Source of the DNA: Chloroflexota bacterium
GTDB taxonomy: Bacteria > Chloroflexota > Ktedonobacteria > Ktedonobacterales > JACDGC01
Assembly: GCA_021812265.1 (NCBI GenBank)
Contig: JAKAOI010000058.1
Coordinates: 1 to 9,464, forward strand
Direction: 5' to 3'
DNA: 9,464 nucleotides
A program made the translations under genes and the position numbers. Of the stretch, positions 6,038 to 9,464 are shown piece after piece (the stretch's first letter is position 1; every line of letters starts with the position of its first letter). The notes beneath the pieces were generated by a model. The model was not told the DNA's origin. It saw only the letters and a list, made by a program, of their open reading frames with translations, and made no database searches.

Positions 6038-6967
6038 ATGAACGCTATCATTGATGTTGCAAATATCACTAAAAATTACGGCAGCAGCCGCGGTATAACA
6101 AATGTTTCTTTTCAGGTACAAGAGGGAGAAGTTTTCGGCTTCTTGGGGCCAAACGGCGCAGGCAAAACCACTACTATTCGGGTTCTTATGGCGCTGCTGC
6201 GCGCAAATTCAGGTACCGCTGCCATTGCAGGGTTAGATTATTGGCAGCAATCTGTAAACATTAAAAAAATTTCCGGCTATCTTCCGGGTGAACTTTCCCT
6301 CGACCCCGATCTTACCGGAGGTCAAATTCTGGAATATTTCGGCCACCTGCGCGGCGGAATAGATCAATCATATTTAAAACAGCTTATTGCCAGACTGGAG
6401 CTGGATCCATCGAAAAAATTCCGGCAGTATTCCAGCGGCAATAAGCGCAAAGTTGGATTAATTCAGGCCTTTATGCACCGGCCTAAACTGCTGATTCTCG
6501 ATGAACCCACAAACGGGCTGGATCCATTAAATCAGCAAGAATTTGTGCGCATGGTCCAAGAGGTCCGCGATGATGGTCGAACCGTGTTTCTGTCATCACA
6601 TATCCTCTCGGAAATAGAGCAAACATGCAGCAGAGCCGGCATCATTCGGGAAGGGAAATTGATCAAAGTTGGGGGCATCAACGAACTGAAAGATATTAAA
6701 CAACATGAGGTTATTATTACTTTTACAGGACCAGCCCCAATTGCCGCCTTTCAACAATTGCCGGATGTTTCTCAGGCAGAGCCGCTGCAAAATGGAGAAA
6801 CCGTGCGTCTTACTGTAACCGGTTCCATCGATCAGGTCATTAAAACCGCAGCGCAATATTCCATTCTTTCACTAAAAAGCTCTGAACCCAGTCTTGAAGA
6901 TGTATTTCTGCGATATTACGAAGGTGATGGGGTGGTTTTACAGGAGGCGCATAATGTTTCTCAATAA
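6038..6967 (+). CDS. ABC exporter ATP-binding subunit (drug/ABC-2 type)
   Basis: The cytoplasmic ATPase that powers the next gene's permease, 309 residues. Walker A is GPNGAGKTT (37-45), Walker B is LLILDEP (151-157) with catalytic Glu156, the D-loop is GLDP, and the switch histidine is His188 in LSSHILSE. The signature is SSGNKRK (132-138) in place of the classical LSGGQ. The usual Q-loop glutamine is absent in GYLPGELSL (80-88). Both changes occur in a known branch of ABC-2 drug exporters and do not imply loss of activity. The last 80 residues look like the C-terminal accessory domain common in this branch (DUF4162-like). AGGAG at 6022-6026 inside the tetR end serves the ATG at 6038, with 11-base spacing. 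Its 3' end overlaps the permease gene by 14 bases, suggesting coupled translation. Substrate unknown. Confidence 0.95.
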   Translation: MNAIIDVANITKNYGSSRGITNVSFQVQEGEVFGFLGPNGAGKTTTIRVLMALLRANSGTAAIAGLDYWQQSVNIKKISGYLPGELSLDPDLTGGQILEYFGHLRGGIDQSYLKQLIARLELDPSKKFRQYSSGNKRKVGLIQAFMHRPKLLILDEPTNGLDPLNQQEFVRMVQEVRDDGRTVFLSSHILSEIEQTCSRAGIIREGKLIKVGGINELKDIKQHEVIITFTGPAPIAAFQQLPDVSQAEPLQNGETVRLTVTGSIDQVIKTAAQYSILSLKSSEPSLEDVFLRYYEGDGVVLQEAHNVSQ

Positions 6968-8603
6968 TATTTATTTAAAAACGCTGCGCAGTTTTCGCGT
7001 TGCTATATTTGGCTGGGGCTTAGGCACAGGCCTTATGCTTTATGTAGTGCTGCTGGCAGTGCCATCGGTAATTACAACTGCGGCGGCTAAAGCAGATTTA
7101 ATTACATTGGCAAAGTCATTTGCGTGGCTGGCCGAGCCGGTAGATGTCGCCACACCCGGCGGTTACACCACATTTAAATATGGTTTTCTAATATTAGTTA
7201 TGGCGCTGTGGCCGTTACTTACCGGCAGCAGAATTTTGCGCGGTGAGGAGGAACGCGGTTTGATGGACGCGCTGCTTTCCACGCCGCATTCCAGAACCAG
7301 CGCCGCGCTGCAAAAAATCGCCGCAATGTGGACGGCGCTGCTAAGCATGGCTGTTCTTATTGGGGTGATTGCTTTTGCCGGCGGACAACAAGCCAACGCC
7401 GGAATTAGTTTAGGCAATGCGCTGATGTTTGGTATAAATCTCGCCATCATTTGTGGAATTTTCGGTGGCATATCATTACTGGTTTCGCAGTTTACTCTCG
7501 ACCAAAGATCTGCTTCGGGAATAACCGGCGGCTTCCTCCTCGTTTTTATTGTGTTGGATATGGCGCATCGCATCAATCCGAACTGGGAATTGGTCAGCCG
7601 ATTTTCGCCAATTTATTATTATAACCTCAGCAAAGCGCTCATTCCGTCTTATGGCGTTAACTACGGGGCAATAGTTGTTCAGCTCATTTTGTGCGTATTA
7701 TTGTATACTGCGGCAGTAGCGCTGTTTATACGGCGTGATATTGGACAGACAACGCCGCTTCCCATGTGGCTGCGCAGGCCGCAAAAACAACAAACCATTG
7801 AGCAGGCGCTTCCGGCGCAAAACTGGTCACTACAATCGGTCTTTGCCCGCAGCATTGCCAACACCATAAGGCCTGGGCTATGGTGGACACTTGGTATAGC
7901 TGGATTTTTTGCGTGGATGGTGGTGGTGGTAAAGCAAACCGAAAACAGTCTTAACGCTCTTTATGCCGGTTCCCCAACACTTGTTACCCTATTGCAGAAA
8001 GTTGGCGGATCAAATCCAGCCGTAAGCACAGCGCTGCTCAGCACGTTTTTTGTCTTTTTGCCAATTTTACTGATGACTTTTACAGTTACCCAAGCATCGG
8101 CGTGGGCAGCAGATGAAGAAAATGGCAGGCAAGAACTGCTTTTAGCGACGCCCAAAACCAGACTTACAATCTTCTTTGCTCGGTTTGGCGCATTAACCGT
8201 GGCGCTGATATTTATCAGCTTGGTAACCTTAGCCGGAATAGCCATAACCGCACAGATAACCGGACTGCAGTTAAATTCAGGAAATCTTACCGCAGCAACG
8301 CTTAGCGTTATACCGCAAGGCTTATTCATCGGCGCGCTGGGATATTTATTTTCCGGTTGGTTGAAAACATCCATCGATACAGGGCTGCTCAGTTTTCTGC
8401 TTTTACTTTGGTTTTTCATCACATTTGTTGGCCCGGAACTGAATTGGCCGGATGCAACACTGCATTTTTCAGCGCTTTATTACTATGGAACGCCATTAGC
8501 CAACGGCTTGCCGGTAGGCAGTTTGTTGGAAATATTGGCTGCGTCGCTGGTTTGCTTTGCTGCGGCGGCATATCGCTACACCCGCAAAGATATTGCGCGA
8601 TAA
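6954..8603 (+). CDS. ABC-2 type exporter permease, 12 membrane segments, internally duplicated
   Basis: The membrane half of the exporter, 549 residues. The start is ATG 6954, not the upstream in-frame TTG/ATG codons at 6894-6899, because AGGAGG (6942-6947) lies 6 bases before it and overlap with the ATPase gene is then only 14 bases. About 12 hydrophobic segments are seen, near 16-36, 76-92, 125-143, 155-177, 187-204 and 238-258 in the first half, and 311-327, 363-381, 409-432, 450-470, 477-493 and 522-540 in the second. The halves are a tandem duplication. GEEERGLMDALLSTP (97-111) matches DEENGRQELLLATP (387-400), FSPIYYYNLSKALIP (217-231) matches FSALYYYGTPLANGLP (505-520), and FIRRDIG (258-264) matches YTRKDIA (542-548). 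One polypeptide could thus form the whole channel with an ATPase dimer. The E-E-x-x-x-G cytoplasmic loop is where the ATPase is expected to dock. Confidence 0.92.
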   Translation: MFLNNIYLKTLRSFRVAIFGWGLGTGLMLYVVLLAVPSVITTAAAKADLITLAKSFAWLAEPVDVATPGGYTTFKYGFLILVMALWPLLTGSRILRGEEERGLMDALLSTPHSRTSAALQKIAAMWTALLSMAVLIGVIAFAGGQQANAGISLGNALMFGINLAIICGIFGGISLLVSQFTLDQRSASGITGGFLLVFIVLDMAHRINPNWELVSRFSPIYYYNLSKALIPSYGVNYGAIVVQLILCVLLYTAAVALFIRRDIGQTTPLPMWLRRPQKQQTIEQALPAQNWSLQSVFARSIANTIRPGLWWTLGIAGFFAWMVVVVKQTENSLNALYAGSPTLVTLLQKVGGSNPAVSTALLSTFFVFLPILLMTFTVTQASAWAADEENGRQELLLATPKTRLTIFFARFGALTVALIFISLVTLAGIAITAQITGLQLNSGNLTAATLSVIPQGLFIGALGYLFSGWLKTSIDTGLLSFLLLLWFFITFVGPELNWPDATLHFSALYYYGTPLANGLPVGSLLEILAASLVCFAAAAYRYTRKDIAR

Positions 8604-8659
8604 AATACACCGCGCGCATATTAAAAACAAACAAGCGTTTCGGCAAGATATTTCCAACA

Positions 8660-8692
8660 CCATACAAGGAGCGGAATCCGCTCTTTGTATGG
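8660..8692. terminator. Long hairpin between convergent genes, possible terminator
   Basis: CCATACAAGGAGCGG (8660-8674) pairs with CCGCTCTTTGTATGG (8678-8692): a 15-base stem with one G-T wobble and a 3-base loop. It lies 57 bases after the permease stop and about 100 bases beyond the stop of the convergent gene. No T run follows on either strand, so it is not a classical intrinsic terminator; it may stop transcription partly, protect 3' ends or be a mobile repeat. Confidence 0.5.
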
Positions 8693-8788
8693 TCACGCAT
8701 TATCAACATGGGCAAGCGTCAATTGAAGAAAACACCGGTTCGTTATTGGGTATTTGCAAAACACTTTCAACCAGCAAAAATAAAATTT

Positions 8789-9088
8789 TTAATAGATCTT
8801 CTTCAATAAAGAATCCCGATCCGGAAAAGGCCCTCCTGTTGCAAATACAGCAACCCCTCCACCAACTTTCATATAATACCAGCCATTTGCTCTATGAAAA
8901 ATACGGACTTCAATATCATCAGATATTTTAATTATTTCAAATTCACCGTTTTGATTTAATTCGATTATTTTTTTGGATGGTGGATCTGCGTCAGAAAGTT
9001 GGCTCACTCGAAATCGCTCAAAATCTCCATGAGGGCCATCATTCCCTAATGCCTTAAATGCCATAAAAAATCGCCGCCAAAAACCCAT
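8789..9088 (-). CDS. Hypothetical protein, 99 residues
   Basis: No family is recognised. The gene is well supported by its signals: ATG at 9088-9086, GGAGGA SD (plus 9096-9101) with 7-base spacing and a good promoter just upstream. The protein starts with a basic aromatic stretch (MGFWRRFFMAFKAL) that could lie on a membrane or be an amphipathic helix. After a polar middle (residues about 17-45), it alternates hydrophobic and charged residues as in beta strands (FEIIKISDDIEVRIFH). The end, NGWYYMKVGGGVAVFATGG with a short helix DSLLKKI, looks like a small globular fold. There are no cysteines and no clear membrane span. It converges on the exporter operon and is flanked upstream by very AT-rich DNA, so it may be an acquired accessory gene. 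Long plus-strand frames over the same bases lack ribosome sites and look like shadows. Confidence 0.7.
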   Translation of the reverse strand: MGFWRRFFMAFKALGNDGPHGDFERFRVSQLSDADPPSKKIIELNQNGEFEIIKISDDIEVRIFHRANGWYYMKVGGGVAVFATGGPFPDRDSLLKKIY

Positions 9089-9128
9089 TGATCATTCCTC
9101 CATATAGTTTAAAAATGATTTCCATTTA

Positions 9129-9157
9129 ATAATAGCAAAATAAATTAAAAATCACAA
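9129..9157 (-). promoter_or_regulatory. Promoter of the 99-residue gene
   Basis: On the minus strand, TTGTGA (plus 9152-9157, four of six -35 matches) is followed after 17 bases by TATTAT (plus 9129-9134, five of six), preceded by TGC (extended -10). Transcription would start near 9122, leaving a leader of about 34 bases with the SD. The signal sits in very AT-rich DNA, which raises the chance of false hits, but spacing and extension are all correct. Confidence 0.55.
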
Positions 9158-9345
9158 TAAATATCTTTTATTTTTGGTAATTGCTTAAAATATTGAATTA
9201 TATAAATATCTATTTTTAAACGGTTAGATTAACGGTAATTTTTATGTGTGTAATCGCCAAACCGCTTCTTTTACCTTGGATACTATCTCTGAACTTGAAA
9301 GGGAATACAAGGAAATTTAGATAGCGGCGCCAAACTCTGACAGAA
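9158..9345. other. AT-rich intergenic stretch, no gene seen
   Basis: Bases up to about 9245 are strongly AT-rich compared with the genes on the left. The only structure noted is a short direct repeat, AACGGT at 9219-9224 and 9231-9236. Composition returns to normal from about 9250. No ORF with start signals was found. Confidence 0.5.
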
Positions 9346-9464
9346 AATAGGCTTTAGCCGCGCAAGCCGCCACCCTTGAGGGTGTGCAGTAAGCGGTATG
9401 GCTTTAGCCCTTGCGTATCACACTAACATGTTGTATCATGAAACCGTGAACAAAGAGTCTAGAC
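9346..9464 (+). mobile_element. Possible end of an IS200/IS605-type element (low confidence)
   Basis: GGCTTTAGCC occurs twice (9350-9359 and 9400-9409) in direct orientation, and each copy is itself a small hairpin (GGCT, TT, AGCC). Between them lie GCCGCGCAAGCC and a 5-base hairpin CACCC-TTGA-GGGTG (9371-9384). Subterminal hairpins with GGCTTTAGCC-like words just ahead of an outward gene are the style of IS200/IS605 ends, where TnpA binds folded single-stranded DNA. An open frame runs off the right edge from ATG 9428 (MLYHETVNKESR) or GTG 9446, too short to identify. This is pattern memory, not proof. Confidence 0.3.
9411..9439 (+). promoter_or_regulatory. Candidate promoter reading out of the right edge
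   Basis: TTGCGT (9411-9416, three of six) is followed after 17 bases by TATCAT (9434-9439, five of six). It would start a transcript near 9446, leaving the window at once. It fits a gene just beyond the edge, such as a transposase or TnpB gene if the repeat-rich region is an element end. Confidence 0.4.

Noticed and set aside
6894..6953. N-terminal extension of the permease from 6894
   Set aside because: It would overlap the ATPase gene by 74 bases without a ribosome site; ATG 6954 has AGGAGG at 6-base spacing.
7961..8422. 153-residue minus-strand frame inside the permease gene
   Set aside because: Antisense shadow; the plus frame has clear duplicated ABC-2 motifs here.
8357..8931. Two plus-strand frames running from the permease end over the 99-residue gene
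   Set aside because: They overlap well-supported genes in other frames, lack ribosome sites and cross the long hairpin; the minus-strand gene at 8789-9088 has a promoter and SD.
1..9464. tRNA, rRNA or CRISPR arrays
   Set aside because: No tRNA T-loop pattern in a plausible cloverleaf, no rRNA-like stretch and no regularly spaced repeats were seen on either strand.

Overview
The window reads as bacterial chromosomal DNA with compact genes, Shine-Dalgarno (SD) leaders and a GC content near one half by eye. A member of Chloroflexota, perhaps Ktedonobacteria-like, is a reasonable but unproven guess. It rests on the separately encoded acetyl-CoA carboxylase alpha and beta subunits, a membrane-anchored transglycosylase with a Thr/Ser/Pro-rich tail, a 12-segment ABC-2 permease and extended -10 promoters. 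No rRNA, tRNA or CRISPR array is visible.

Layout. 2-1123 (+) is the 3' part of a tRNA methylthiotransferase gene of the MtaB type, cut by the left edge. 1166-1435 (+) encodes an 89-residue protein of unknown function. 1604-2473 and 2519-3484 (+) are accD and accA, the two carboxyltransferase subunits of acetyl-CoA carboxylase, ended by a strong terminator at 3551-3584. Converging on them is a gene at 3676-4623 (-) for a membrane-anchored, lysozyme-like (SLT) protein. A roughly 700-base gap follows, holding paired hairpins, two doubtful small ORFs and, at its right end, a promoter filled with nested inverted repeats. That promoter drives a (+) operon: a TetR-family repressor (5319-6032), an ABC ATPase (6038-6967) and a 12-segment ABC-2 permease (6954-8603). 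After a long hairpin lies a convergent 99-residue gene of unknown function (8789-9088, -) with its own good promoter and SD. The right edge (about 9345-9464) has repeats, a hairpin and an outward promoter that resemble the end of an IS200/IS605-type element, with low confidence.

How the genes work together. AccD and AccA form the carboxyltransferase that makes malonyl-CoA for fatty-acid synthesis. The TetR protein most likely represses its own operon, giving inducible export of a hydrophobic or toxic compound by the ABC pump. The most interesting link is an 11-base word, TGACTATTTTG, found both at the -35 region of the proposed accD promoter and in the tetR operator. This raises the untested possibility that the TetR protein also tunes acetyl-CoA carboxylase expression, as the TetR-family regulator FasR does in corynebacteria.
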